Source: Candidatus Euphemobacter frigidus
Lineage (GTDB): Bacteria > Auribacterota > Erginobacteria > Erginobacterales > Erginobacteraceae
DNA: 57,334 bases
NCBI GenBank assembly: GCA_030765805.1
Contig: JAVCDH010000080.1
Location: 1-57,334, forward strand
Direction of reading: 5' to 3'
The position numbers and the translations under genes were made by a program. The notes beneath the pieces were generated by a model, which searched no databases, was not told the DNA's origin, and saw only the letters and a list, made by a program, of their open reading frames with translations. Each line of letters starts with the position of its first letter. Position 1 is the first letter of the stretch. Positions 6,182 through 14,560 of the stretch are shown here, piece after piece.

Positions 6182-7903
6182 TTACATCTTCCAGGCGACG
6201 AAACGGGCCCAGCAGGAGGCAAGCTCCATGCCTTTCTGGATGAAGCAGCCGATAAAGTACCGACCGCTTCCCAGTCCCGCCAGGTCCTTGCCGAGGTTTT
6301 CGGCGTGGATGATGCCCTTGGGGAAGAGGTTCAGGTGCATGTCCTGATAGAATTTGTCCAGCGGGTACATCTCATCCCAATCCTTTCCGAAGGTCTCTTT
6401 CAGCTTCCGGTTGGCTTCCTCGAAGGTCTTGGGATGCCAGTCACGCTGGATGGTGTTCATGGGATGTTCCATCGCCACGCAGTCCACGCCCAGCCACTTG
6501 ATCTCCTTCTCGAGACACCAGTCGGCGAAGTCGGGGGAGGGGCCCGGGTGACGGATCATGTAGCGGAACTCGTCGGAGTCGGGGCTCTTCCAGCCGTACT
6601 TATAATAGCCGGTCTTGATGATCAGGATATCGCCTTTCTTCACCTCGACCACCTTCTCGACCATCTCCGGGGTATAGACGCTCGTGTCGCTGACCATGTC
6701 CGAGATATCGGCGATCGCTCCCCGGCCGGTCCAGAAGTCCATCGGAGTTTCGCCGATAGTCCGTCCGCCCATGTGGAAATGCTTCTCGCCGTCCATATGG
6801 CAGCTCAGGTGGAAACTGGCCTTGCAGTGGGCGTTGTTGCGTCCCAGGCCGAAATATTGACCGCCGACCCGCTTGGTGTAATGGACGATCAGGGGCACAT
6901 AGTTCGCCCACTGCGGAGTCTGAACGCTGAAGGGGATCGACATGTCGTACATCTTGTTCCGCTTCATCCGGGCGAAGAAGGCGGCGTCGGTCATCCCCTT
7001 CGGCGGCTTCACCGCGACCACCCGGGCCCAGGCCGATTCCACCTCGCAGAACGGAATCGGGTGGATCATGATCCAGGCCCGCTGGTTCTTCAGTTTCTTG
7101 ATCTCTCCGCCGAGCGACTCGGCCAGCAGCAACCCCGCTTTCGGCATCTTGCTGTGGGTCAGCTTGTAGTATTTGTCCTGGGGGAACATCTCGTCCCAGG
7201 TCTTGCCATACTTCTTGATGAGTTTCTTCTCCGCTTTGGCGAACTCCCGTTCGTGCATGTAGCGGATGTTGGTGTTCATCGGGTGCTCGGCGCAACCGCA
7301 GTCGACCCCGATGACCTTGAGTTTCTTCTTCAACGCCCAGGGGAAGAAATCCGGGGAGGGACCCGGGTGGCGGATGAGATAGCTGAACTCCTTGCTGTCG
7401 ATGCCGCCCTGGGCTTTCGGGTTCTTGATATCCGGCTGGTCATATCCGTACTTGTGATAGCCGGTGTTGATGATCAGGATGTCGCCTTCCTTGACCTTCA
7501 CCTTGCTCTCGATCATCTCCGGGGTGTAGAGGCTGTAGTCCGAGACCTCCTTGGAGATATCGACGACCACTCCCTCGCCGCAGATGTCCTCCAGAGGGAT
7601 ATCGGCGATCGACCGGAGGCCGGAATGGAAGGCGGTGGGGCCGACCAGGTGGGTCCCGGTATTGTTGGACCACTCAATCAGCTGCCCGTTGGCGCCCGCT
7701 CCTCCGATAAACGATCCGGTTACGCGTTTGAAGAACTGAATCTGAAGCGGCATCTCACCGGGCCAGGGCGGCGTGAATATGCTGAGCGCCTGGGTCAGGT
7801 CGTACCATTTCGCTTTACTTAACAGTTCTATCATATTTCTGCGTACGGGCGCCTTTTTCTTGGCACTTTGTTGCGGCCTCTTTTTTGTTTTTGCTTTTGT
7901 CAT
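6182..7903 (-). CDS. Tandem cyclase-family (PF04199) hydrolase, one domain degenerate
   Basis: 573 residues made of two similar halves, about 32-300 and 312-573. Both carry GDILII(N/K)TGY, RHPGPSPDF, GVDC...EHPMNT and a late (A)E(S/N)LG segment. Single-domain relatives (isatin hydrolase, arylformamidase type) use a metal site HxGTHxDxPxH to open cyclic amides. The second half keeps its metal ligands as H365, H369, D371 and H375 (HLSCHMDGEKHF). The first half reads N81, H85, V87 (NTGTHLVGP), so key ligands are lost. I infer one catalytic and one structural domain. AAAGGAGG precedes the ATG, and a Lys-rich N-terminal 20 residues precedes the first domain. Likely job: hydrolytic ring opening next to the hydroxylase. 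Domain call firm, substrate unknown. Confidence 0.85.
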   Translation of the reverse strand: MTKAKTKKRPQQSAKKKAPVRRNMIELLSKAKWYDLTQALSIFTPPWPGEMPLQIQFFKRVTGSFIGGAGANGQLIEWSNNTGTHLVGPTAFHSGLRSIADIPLEDICGEGVVVDISKEVSDYSLYTPEMIESKVKVKEGDILIINTGYHKYGYDQPDIKNPKAQGGIDSKEFSYLIRHPGPSPDFFPWALKKKLKVIGVDCGCAEHPMNTNIRYMHEREFAKAEKKLIKKYGKTWDEMFPQDKYYKLTHSKMPKAGLLLAESLGGEIKKLKNQRAWIMIHPIPFCEVESAWARVVAVKPPKGMTDAAFFARMKRNKMYDMSIPFSVQTPQWANYVPLIVHYTKRVGGQYFGLGRNNAHCKASFHLSCHMDGEKHFHMGGRTIGETPMDFWTGRGAIADISDMVSDTSVYTPEMVEKVVEVKKGDILIIKTGYYKYGWKSPDSDEFRYMIRHPGPSPDFADWCLEKEIKWLGVDCVAMEHPMNTIQRDWHPKTFEEANRKLKETFGKDWDEMYPLDKFYQDMHLNLFPKGIIHAENLGKDLAGLGSGRYFIGCFIQKGMELASCWARFVAWKM

Positions 7904-7987
7904 AACAACCTCCTTTACTAGTTGATAAGTTGATACATGCCCTGTGTCGTCCCTGGGCTATATTGCTATTAGCGTTTTTCTATCCGC

Positions 7988-9238
7988 TTATTTAGAATAC
8001 TTCTTGGCGAATGCCACGACAGCGTCTTTGAAGACCTGCATCGGCGCGTCGCAGAGTCCCGCTCCGACCTGCCCGATACCCGGATCTTTGTGAGCGACAC
8101 CGGTGTCGATAAACGGCGGGAGATTCTTCTTTACGACCTTGATTATGTCGATACCGGTGGGTGTTCCCCGGAAGTCGAGGGACGGGATCTGGTAGATGTT
8201 GTTCTCCCCCAGTGTGATCTCGTACATATCCATGGTCTTTGAGACTGCCAGATCATAGGTGCCGCCGACAAACAGGATGATAGCCGGCGCCGCCGCAATG
8301 GCCGCGCCGCCGATCCCGTAAGTCTCCATAATAGCGGAGTCCCCGATGTCCCGGCCGACATCATCTTTGGTGAAGCCGGGGAAAAGCAGGACGTCCGGAA
8401 TCGGGGATTCGCAGGTGAACCATTGTTTGCCGAGGCCGCTGACCTGGATTCCCCAGTCGGTACCATTGCGGGCCATAATCGTGACCATGCTGCTGCCCTC
8501 GATATCCTCGGCCGCCATCAGGCTGACCTTGGCGCTCGTCATCGCGAAGCCGAGGAAGGTGTGGATGTTGGCCTCCATAAACTTCAGGGCCTCGATGGTC
8601 TCCGGAAGTTTATTCTGATCCAGAGTCTCCAGGATATAGGGGGCGGTTTTAGTGAAGAGGATGTAGGATGCCGCCCGGCTCCGGTTGTGGAGTTCATCAC
8701 CCATCTGGATGGCCTGGGCCATAATATTCTTGAGGTCGATTTTGCCGGCCTTGCGGATCGCTTTCTGGTAGACTGGCCCCAGTACTCTTTCCATCCACTT
8801 TAACCGTTCAATTACCTCATCATCGTAAGCTCCCATCCGGAGCACCTTGCCGATGCCCTCGTTGAGGCTTTGATAAGCCCGTTTGCCGGTGACCTCGTCC
8901 TCGGTTACGATCATTGGCATGGAAGCGCAGACGATCCCGGCCATCGGACCGACCGTGTCATGATGATGACAGGGGTCGTACTCGATCTCGCCGGAGGCGG
9001 CCAGTTCTTCCGCCTCTTCCACGGACTTGGCCATGCCTTCATAGATCAGGGCCCCGATCGTCGCGCCCCTCTGCGGGCCGCACATCCGTTCCCAGGTAAT
9101 CGGTGGCCCGGCGTGGAGGATGAGGTTCTTCTTCATCCCGGGGACGCACTCGATTGCCGGCTGGATATCGACCCAGAAGGGCCGCGCCTCCAGCAACTTT
9201 TTGAGCGCTTGTTCATTCGCTCGATCAACATCTACCAT
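7988..9238 (-). CDS. DUF1116 protein, AllG/YlbE-like (oxamate carbamoyltransferase component)
   Basis: 416 residues with the DUF1116 hallmarks LHAGPPITWERMCGP, GA.IGALIYEG, CHHHDTVGPMAG, ARNGTDWG and DVGRDIGDSA. E. coli YlbE (AllG) is reported to act with FdrA (AllF) and YlbF (AllH) to split oxalurate into oxamate and carbamoyl phosphate; AllF-like and AllH-like genes sit on the opposite arm of this locus. The longer frame from 9349 is rejected: the ATG at 9238 has AGGAGGT in front and a perfect promoter at 9282-9310 that would lie inside the longer version. It is the first gene of the minus arm. Function as a carbamoyl-transferring subunit is inferred from family; the ureido substrate is open. 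Confidence 0.88.
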   Translation of the reverse strand: MVDVDRANEQALKKLLEARPFWVDIQPAIECVPGMKKNLILHAGPPITWERMCGPQRGATIGALIYEGMAKSVEEAEELAASGEIEYDPCHHHDTVGPMAGIVCASMPMIVTEDEVTGKRAYQSLNEGIGKVLRMGAYDDEVIERLKWMERVLGPVYQKAIRKAGKIDLKNIMAQAIQMGDELHNRSRAASYILFTKTAPYILETLDQNKLPETIEALKFMEANIHTFLGFAMTSAKVSLMAAEDIEGSSMVTIMARNGTDWGIQVSGLGKQWFTCESPIPDVLLFPGFTKDDVGRDIGDSAIMETYGIGGAAIAAAPAIILFVGGTYDLAVSKTMDMYEITLGENNIYQIPSLDFRGTPTGIDIIKVVKKNLPPFIDTGVAHKDPGIGQVGAGLCDAPMQVFKDAVVAFAKKYSK

Positions 9239-9281
9239 GGTACACCTCCTACATGAGATTAAAGTTGTCCATAAGAAATTT

Positions 9282-9310
9282 ACAATACTTTTTTCCGATC
9301 CGGCTGTCAA
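9282..9310 (-). promoter_or_regulatory. Consensus sigma70 promoter for the minus catabolic arm
   Basis: TTGACA (9310-9305) and TATTGT (9287-9282) with 17 bp spacing, giving a leader of about 35 nt before the AllG-like ATG. It is one of the best promoter matches in the window and fixes the start of that gene. No equally clear promoter is seen for the divergent permease. Confidence 0.7.
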
Positions 9311-9534
9311 CGCGAATACGTTTTTTTTGATCGAATTATTTGCTCTCATCCGGTCTCTCTCCTTCTGTTGACTTTTTGGATAGGTTGTGCAAATATTCTT
9401 TTTTTAAATTTAAGCTGACTTTGCTATATCGCAATTTTAATAATTCTGTCGACCTTCCTTCGACTGCGCTCAGGATCTTCGAAAAGATCGACAGCTACGA
9501 TAGTGGGGGCGCTATTTTAAAAGAGGGATCAGAT

Positions 9535-11424
9535 ATGACCGATCGGAATGAATATGGCTTGGCTCCGGATAAAGAGCCTGTTAACCAGGCAAATGGTACG
9601 GAGCGAGTGCTCCACGGCATGCATGAACTGACCGTCGATGTCTCGGCCTCTCCCCTGGCCAACAAGGACATCCTGCCGGTTCCCATCAAAGAGAGGACCT
9701 GGAATACCTGGAATATCGCCTCTCTCTGGGTGGGGATCAGTGTCTGCATCCCCACCTACATGCTGGCCGCCAGCCTCATGAAGACAGGATTGAACTGGGG
9801 ACAGGCTATCTGGGCGATCCTGCTCGGCAACGCCATTGTCCTCATTCCCATGTGTCTTAATGCCTTCCCCGGGACCAAGTACGGGATACCCTTTCCCGTC
9901 CTGATCCGGTCTTCCTTTGGCACCCGGGGGGCCCAGATACCATCTGTCCTTCGGGGATTAGTGGCCTGCGGGTGGTTCGGAATCCAGGTCTGGATTGGTG
10001 GTTTCGCTATATATACACTCGCGTTAATTTTTCTGCCCAACCTGAACAATTTATGGCCCGGACTTAAATCGTCATTTATCGGTATCAATGGAGGCGAACT
10101 TTTATGCTTCCTTTTCTTCTGGGCTCTCCACATGATTATTGTGCTCCGAGGCGTGGAGTCCATCAAATGGTTCGAGTCACTGGCGGCTCCCGCTCTCATC
10201 CTGGTGGGGGTTGCTCTCTTTGTCTGGGCAATTAATATGGGTGATGGCCTGGCCTCGGTGTTGAAGCACTCAAAACTTTTCCTCCAACCAACGATCTCAC
10301 TAAAAAAGGTTGGAACCACAATAGAAGTTAAAGTGGACCCTTTAAGAGGAGAAGATGGATTTTATCGCGCGGAAAGAATGCGGGCAGTTGTTCTCTCCGG
10401 AAGGAGGGCGCAACCGGAAGTGGAGAAAACCCTCACCTCAGAAGATTGGCAGTCGTTCAAGTCTGAATTCAAGATTGACTGGATGGAGGATGCGGATTGC
10501 GTTACCATCGGTGTGGAATTAGGAAGCAACAGATATAAAGAAGCTTCGAGCATTGTTTTTGCGACGGCGGAACGGGAAGAAGAAGGGCCCGCCGGGCCCT
10601 GGTTATTGATTGCATTCATCCCCGCGCTTACCGCGATGGTCGGCTACTGGGCTACCCTCTCTCTGAATATACCCGACTTCACCCGGTACGCAAAATCCCA
10701 GAAAGATCAGATCTTGGGCCAGGCGATCGGACTTCCTGCCACGATGACCCTCTACGCCTTTGTGGGGGTGGTAGCGACCTGTGCCGCTCTGATCGCATTT
10801 CCGAATATACTGACCCAGGAAGACGCTCCCTGGGACCCGGTGGCCTTGCTGGCTAACTTTAAGATTCCCTGGATGGTTGTTCTTTCAATGGCGGTCCTCG
10901 CCATTGCTACGCTAACCACTAACATCGCGGCCAATGTAGTCGCCCCGGCAAATGGTTTCTCGAACCTCGCGCCCCGAAAGATATCATTCCGGATGGGCGG
11001 CTTAATCACCGGTATTGTCGGGATCGTGATGATGCCCTGGAAACTCCTCGCGACCGCGGGAAAATTTATTTTTATATGGCTTATCGGTTACTCGGCTTTG
11101 ATGGGTGGGGTGGCCGGAGTGATGATCGCTGATTTCTATATTGTGCGCCGCCGAAAATTGAACCTGGCCGGCCTTTATCAAGAAGACGGTCCTTATAAGT
11201 TCACCGCGGGTTTCAACTGGGTGGGAATTATCGCCTTTATCCTGGGGGTTCTCCCCAATATCCCGGGCTTCCTCACCGAGATTGCCCCGCAAACTTTCGC
11301 TCACATTGTGCCTGTGTTCTGGAAAACATTTTACCTTTATGCCTGGTTCAGCAGTTTCTTCATCTCCCTTGCCGTCTACGCCGTCTGGATGAGCGCGAAA
11401 CTCAGGCGTAAAAAAAATAAGTAA
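9535..11424 (+). CDS. NCS1-family nucleobase/ureide permease with a large soluble insert
   Basis: 629 residues, inner-membrane symporter. The N-terminal NCS1 signature is clear (WNIASLWVGISVCIPTY, GTKYGIPFPVLIRSSFG, GWFGIQVWIGG), as is the later NIPDFTRYAKS segment. The family normally has 12 helices in about 450-500 residues; here roughly 108 polar residues (about 243-351) interrupt the protein between helices near its middle, with no hydrophobic stretch. The start at 9535 is preferred over 9340 because it has GAGGG upstream and avoids a long non-NCS1 leader. It heads the plus arm. NCS1 members import cytosine, uracil, purines, allantoin or hydantoins with Na+ or H+, which fits the downstream AllF/AllH-like genes. 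Substrate unknown. Confidence 0.9.
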   Translation: MTDRNEYGLAPDKEPVNQANGTERVLHGMHELTVDVSASPLANKDILPVPIKERTWNTWNIASLWVGISVCIPTYMLAASLMKTGLNWGQAIWAILLGNAIVLIPMCLNAFPGTKYGIPFPVLIRSSFGTRGAQIPSVLRGLVACGWFGIQVWIGGFAIYTLALIFLPNLNNLWPGLKSSFIGINGGELLCFLFFWALHMIIVLRGVESIKWFESLAAPALILVGVALFVWAINMGDGLASVLKHSKLFLQPTISLKKVGTTIEVKVDPLRGEDGFYRAERMRAVVLSGRRAQPEVEKTLTSEDWQSFKSEFKIDWMEDADCVTIGVELGSNRYKEASSIVFATAEREEEGPAGPWLLIAFIPALTAMVGYWATLSLNIPDFTRYAKSQKDQILGQAIGLPATMTLYAFVGVVATCAALIAFPNILTQEDAPWDPVALLANFKIPWMVVLSMAVLAIATLTTNIAANVVAPANGFSNLAPRKISFRMGGLITGIVGIVMMPWKLLATAGKFIFIWLIGYSALMGGVAGVMIADFYIVRRRKLNLAGLYQEDGPYKFTAGFNWVGIIAFILGVLPNIPGFLTEIAPQTFAHIVPVFWKTFYLYAWFSSFFISLAVYAVWMSAKLRRKKNK

Positions 11425-11457
11425 ATCTCCTGGATTGCTCATTAATTTTGTATCTTA

Positions 11458-12345
11458 ATGGTGAATAATTGCCAAATCGAAAGTATCGGGGACCGGGTCT
11501 TCCCGGGAAAATACGCGCTTCATTCGAGATTTCGGAGTGTCATTAATTTTACCGGGGGGGATTGTCTGGTCTCGGTTGTGACCGGGGAGGTGGGGAAAGG
11601 ACCCGTTAATATTGTTGTCCGGGGAATCGATCTCGCCCGGCTTAACACTCTCCGCGTGGAGGGGGATTTTATCTTTTTAAATAACCGTCCGTTCACAATC
11701 GCTCCGGCGGAGATTTTTAATTCCCGGGTAGAAGCGACAACGGCCGATTTTGATGGGCTAACGGTCAATCTCAGTATTTTTGAAACCGCCCTGCGGGAAC
11801 TCGCGCCCCCGGGAAGTCTGGCTTTTCTTATCGATTCGGCGCGGGAAAGGTTTTTTGCGACTCAGTTTGAACAAAAGGTTGCGGAGCGGATAAGAGGAGC
11901 GGTCCGGGTTATCTCTAAAGCTGATCCAGCCCGGATAATCGAAGGAGTCAGGCAACTTAAAGGCATCGGCTTCGGCCTGACGCCGAGCGGAGACGATTAT
12001 ATCGCCGGTCTACTGGTCGGCCTCAACCTGCTGGAACAACTGGACGGAGTTGATCGTTCGGCATTGAGAAAAGAGATTGCGGCAACCGCCCGTTCCCATA
12101 ATCTTCTGTCGAACTCGTTTATAGCCCTGGCTGCCGATGGGTACCTTTTTGAAGGTTTCAAGGAATTGATAATTTCTCTGCTTTGGGGTCACGAGGATGA
12201 TATCCGGCGGCAGACGGAAAAACTCGTTGCCCTGGGTGAAAGCTCGGGGAGCGATATGGCGGTTGGATTTCTCCTTGCCATTAAAATTTTGAGCCGGCGG
12301 CAAAATTTTAATGACTTCAGTTTCGCAGAAGCGCAGTATATATAA
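11458..12345 (+). CDS. DUF2877 protein, AllH/YlbF-like
   Basis: 295 residues. The family signature GIGFGLTPSGDDYIAGLLVG lies at about 168-187, with SHNLLSNSF-like and ESSGSDMAVGFLLAI segments following (the family's GxTSGxDxxxG region). DUF2877 proteins accompany FdrA and DUF1116 in ureide degradation; E. coli YlbF is AllH. It begins 33 bp after the permease stop with only a weak Shine-Dalgarno, suggesting coupling to the permease transcript. It is separated from the fdrA-like gene by an inserted repeat element. Most likely the third subunit of the carbamoyltransferase; biochemical role of the subunit itself is not established from sequence. Confidence 0.85.
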   Translation: MVNNCQIESIGDRVFPGKYALHSRFRSVINFTGGDCLVSVVTGEVGKGPVNIVVRGIDLARLNTLRVEGDFIFLNNRPFTIAPAEIFNSRVEATTADFDGLTVNLSIFETALRELAPPGSLAFLIDSARERFFATQFEQKVAERIRGAVRVISKADPARIIEGVRQLKGIGFGLTPSGDDYIAGLLVGLNLLEQLDGVDRSALRKEIAATARSHNLLSNSFIALAADGYLFEGFKELIISLLWGHEDDIRRQTEKLVALGESSGSDMAVGFLLAIKILSRRQNFNDFSFAEAQYI

Positions 12346-12352
12346 AGTAACT

Positions 12353-12564
12353 GTAACTACTCAGGTTGTCAGGTTCAAGGTTCACGGTTTGTTGCCTTGC
12401 GCAGTTCATATGTCTTGAGATAGTTGATGAATCCACGAACGGCAGTCCCGCCACGCGGGATTCGTCTGGCCTGCTCGTAAACATCTTTGAATTCATTGGG
12501 CGAACGGTACACTTTCCTGAACCGTGAACCCCTGAACCGTGAACCCCTGAACCTGAGTAGTTAC
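12353..12564. mobile_element. Inverted-repeat element with four-helix-bundle (S23) gene remnant, copy 1
   Basis: Ends are GTAACTACTCAGGTT (12353) and AACCTGAGTAGTTAC (to 12564), inside which GGTTCA(A)GG/GGTTCACGG motifs repeat. The minus strand between them reads ...NEFKDVYEQARR, then a palindromic insert (GTCCCGCCACGCGGGA), then RGFINYLKTYELRKATN, which looks like the C-terminus of a 23S-rRNA intervening-sequence four-helix-bundle protein. A sister element is at 34512-34645. It splits the AllH-like and AllF-like genes without breaking either. Confidence 0.65.
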
Positions 12565-12595
12565 AAGTAACTATAGAATTATAAAGGAGGTAGGT

Positions 12596-14176
12596 ATGGC
12601 TGTTAAGGGTATCAAGAAAACAGGCGAGTACTTCGACTCGGTAACGCTGATGCTGGTCGCCCGGTCCCTGACCGAGATGGAGGGCGTCGATGACGCCGCG
12701 GTGGTGATGGGGACGGAGGAGAATAAGCAGATCCTCGCCGCGTCCGGCATGCTGCTGGACGAGTTCAAGGACACATCCGACACCGACCTGTTGATTGTCG
12801 GGAAGGCCGCTGACGAGGCAAAAACGGATGAGGTCATCTTGAAAGCGGAAGAGCTGCTGATCGAGAGCAAGCAGAAGAAAGTCTCCGCCGGCGAGCATCA
12901 ACCCAAGAGCATCGAGGGAGCCATTGAGCAGATCCCGGACGCCAACATGGTCATCATCTCGGTGGCCGGGAGATACGCCGGGGATGTGGCGATGGAGGCA
13001 TTGGAAAAAGGCCTCCACGTGATGCTCTTCTCGGACAATGTCTCGATCGAGAGGGAGAAGGAGCTGAAAGAATATGGACGGGAGAAAGACCTTCTGGTAA
13101 TGGGGCCGGACTGCGGGACCGCCATCATCAATGGCGCTCCTCTCTGTTTCGCCAATGTTGTAAAAAGGGGTAATATTGGCATCGTGGCCGCCTCCGGAAC
13201 GGGTCTTCAGGAGATAAGCTGCATCATCGGCAACGAGGGTGCCGGCATCTCCCAGGCGATTGGGACTGGGGGGAGGGATGTCAAGGAGGAGATCGGCGGG
13301 ATCATGTTCATCGAGGGGATCAAGGCCCTGGAGGCGGATGCGGCGACCGAGGTCATCGTTTTGGTCTCCAAACCTCCCGCCCCCGAGGTGCTCGAGAAAG
13401 TGGCAGCGGCCATCAAGGATATTAAGAAGCCGGTGGTGGCGATTCTGATCGGCGGAGATCCGGAAGTGATGGATCGGGCCGGGGCGCGCGCGGCCGGGGA
13501 CCTGGAACGGGCCGGCCTGATCGCGGTGGCGCTCTCCCGCGGTGAATCCCCGGAAGGCATTGCGGCCAAACTCGATGCCCGCAGAAAAGAGATCGAGAAA
13601 CAGGCGGCCGAGGAGGCCAGCCAGATGAAAGAGGGGCAAAAGTATCTCCGCGGGCTCTTCAGCGGGGGGACCCTCTGCGATGAGACCCAGTTGATGTTCA
13701 AGGAGGAGATCGGCGCGGTATACAGCCCGGCACCGATCGATCCCGACTTCAAGCTGGATGATATCTGGAAGAGCAAGGAGAACACGGTCGTTGACCTGGG
13801 CGAGGACGAGTTCACGGTCGGCCGTCCGCACCCGATGATTGACTTTTTACTCCGGAAGAAACGGATCGTGGAGGAGGCGAAAGACCCCGAGACCGCGGTC
13901 ATCCTGCTGGATGTTGTCCTGGGATACGGGTCGAACATGGAGCCGGGTCAGGAGCTCGCCCCCGCCATCAAGGAAGCGAAGGAGATCGCGGAGAAAGATG
14001 GCCGGCATATCGCGATCGTCTGTTCGATCACCGGGACGTACAAAGACCCGCAGAACCGGAAGAAAGTGGAGAAAGAGCTGAAGGCCGCCGGCGCGATCGT
14101 GATGGTAACCAATGCCGCTGCCAGTCTGCTGACAGTTGAAATCATTAAAATTAGGAGCCAAGGAGGGAAAAAATGA
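12596..14176 (+). CDS. FdrA/AllF-like acyl-CoA-synthetase-fold protein
   Basis: 526 residues related to the succinyl-CoA ligase alpha fold: an N-terminal region, a CoA-binding-like Rossmann segment (VIISVAGRYAGDVAMEALEKG), MGPDCGTAIINGAPLCFAN, GIVAASGTGLQEISC and a C-terminal ligase-like half with VILLDVVLGYGSNMEPGQEL. E. coli FdrA (AllF) is a subunit of the oxamate carbamoyltransferase of allantoin breakdown. AAAGGAGG precedes the ATG. Its TGA overlaps the ATG of the following 56-codon gene, so the two are translationally coupled. E. coli FdrA is somewhat longer (about 555 aa); the missing tail may be the separate small protein. Confidence 0.88.
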   Translation: MAVKGIKKTGEYFDSVTLMLVARSLTEMEGVDDAAVVMGTEENKQILAASGMLLDEFKDTSDTDLLIVGKAADEAKTDEVILKAEELLIESKQKKVSAGEHQPKSIEGAIEQIPDANMVIISVAGRYAGDVAMEALEKGLHVMLFSDNVSIEREKELKEYGREKDLLVMGPDCGTAIINGAPLCFANVVKRGNIGIVAASGTGLQEISCIIGNEGAGISQAIGTGGRDVKEEIGGIMFIEGIKALEADAATEVIVLVSKPPAPEVLEKVAAAIKDIKKPVVAILIGGDPEVMDRAGARAAGDLERAGLIAVALSRGESPEGIAAKLDARRKEIEKQAAEEASQMKEGQKYLRGLFSGGTLCDETQLMFKEEIGAVYSPAPIDPDFKLDDIWKSKENTVVDLGEDEFTVGRPHPMIDFLLRKKRIVEEAKDPETAVILLDVVLGYGSNMEPGQELAPAIKEAKEIAEKDGRHIAIVCSITGTYKDPQNRKKVEKELKAAGAIVMVTNAAASLLTVEIIKIRSQGGKK

Positions 14177-14343
14177 TCTTGAACGAACTCTTCGAACAGG
14201 AGTTGAAGGCGATAAATGTCGGCCTGGTCTCGTTTAAGGAAGCCCTGGACGACGCCGAATTCAAGTGCGTCCAGGTTGACTGGTCCCCGCCCGCCGGGGG
14301 AGATGAGGATGTCCTGGCCGCTCTGAAGGCGCTGGGGATCTGA
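14173..14343 (+). CDS. Small FdrA-associated protein (detached terminal domain)
   Basis: 56 residues: MILNELFEQELKAINVGL, then SFKEALDDAEFKCVQVDW and SPPAGGDEDVLAALKALGI. Its ATGA overlaps the fdrA-like stop, and GGAGGG lies just upstream. The pattern V(I)NVGL-x-SF...V.VDW.PPAGGD is, as I recall, usually found at the end of FdrA or the beginning of DUF1116 proteins; here neither neighbour carries it. It probably completes the AllFGH-like complex as a separate polypeptide. It is too short for usual ORF cut-offs and would be missed by many annotations. Confidence 0.75.
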   Translation: MILNELFEQELKAINVGLVSFKEALDDAEFKCVQVDWSPPAGGDEDVLAALKALGI

Positions 14344-14412
14344 CATTAAAATAATCCACCCAAAGGTTCTGTGAGTGATAATTAATCGGGGAAAGTCCTG
14401 GAAATAATCGAC

Positions 14413-14441
14413 TTGACGGATATGATCTGGGTTGATATGAT
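14413..14441 (+). promoter_or_regulatory. Orphan sigma70-type promoter upstream of a strong terminator
   Basis: TTGACG (14413-14418) and TATGAT (14436-14441) with 17 bp spacing. Transcription would begin near 14448, run about 115 nt through gene-free sequence and meet the hairpin at 14561. This is compatible with a small RNA, or an attenuated leader for fabH-acpP-fabF. Confidence 0.5.
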
Positions 14442-14560
14442 AATTCCCTTGCGGCGTTCGAGAGCATTGGATCAATTATTAATCGGGGGATTTTAACAAC
14501 TGTTTGGTGTTGCGGCGCAGTCTAAAAAAAGTCGAATTTAATAAAAAGTACTCCAATACA

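Noticed and set aside
6305..7822. 505-codon plus-strand frame opposite the tandem cyclase
   Set aside because: Rich in Asp/Val/His/Leu as expected of an antisense frame; the minus strand has conserved cyclase motifs.
12317..13831. Long minus-strand frame opposite the fdrA-like gene
   Set aside because: Antisense shadow of a codon-biased GC-rich gene; the plus-strand frame has Shine-Dalgarno, family motifs and operon context.
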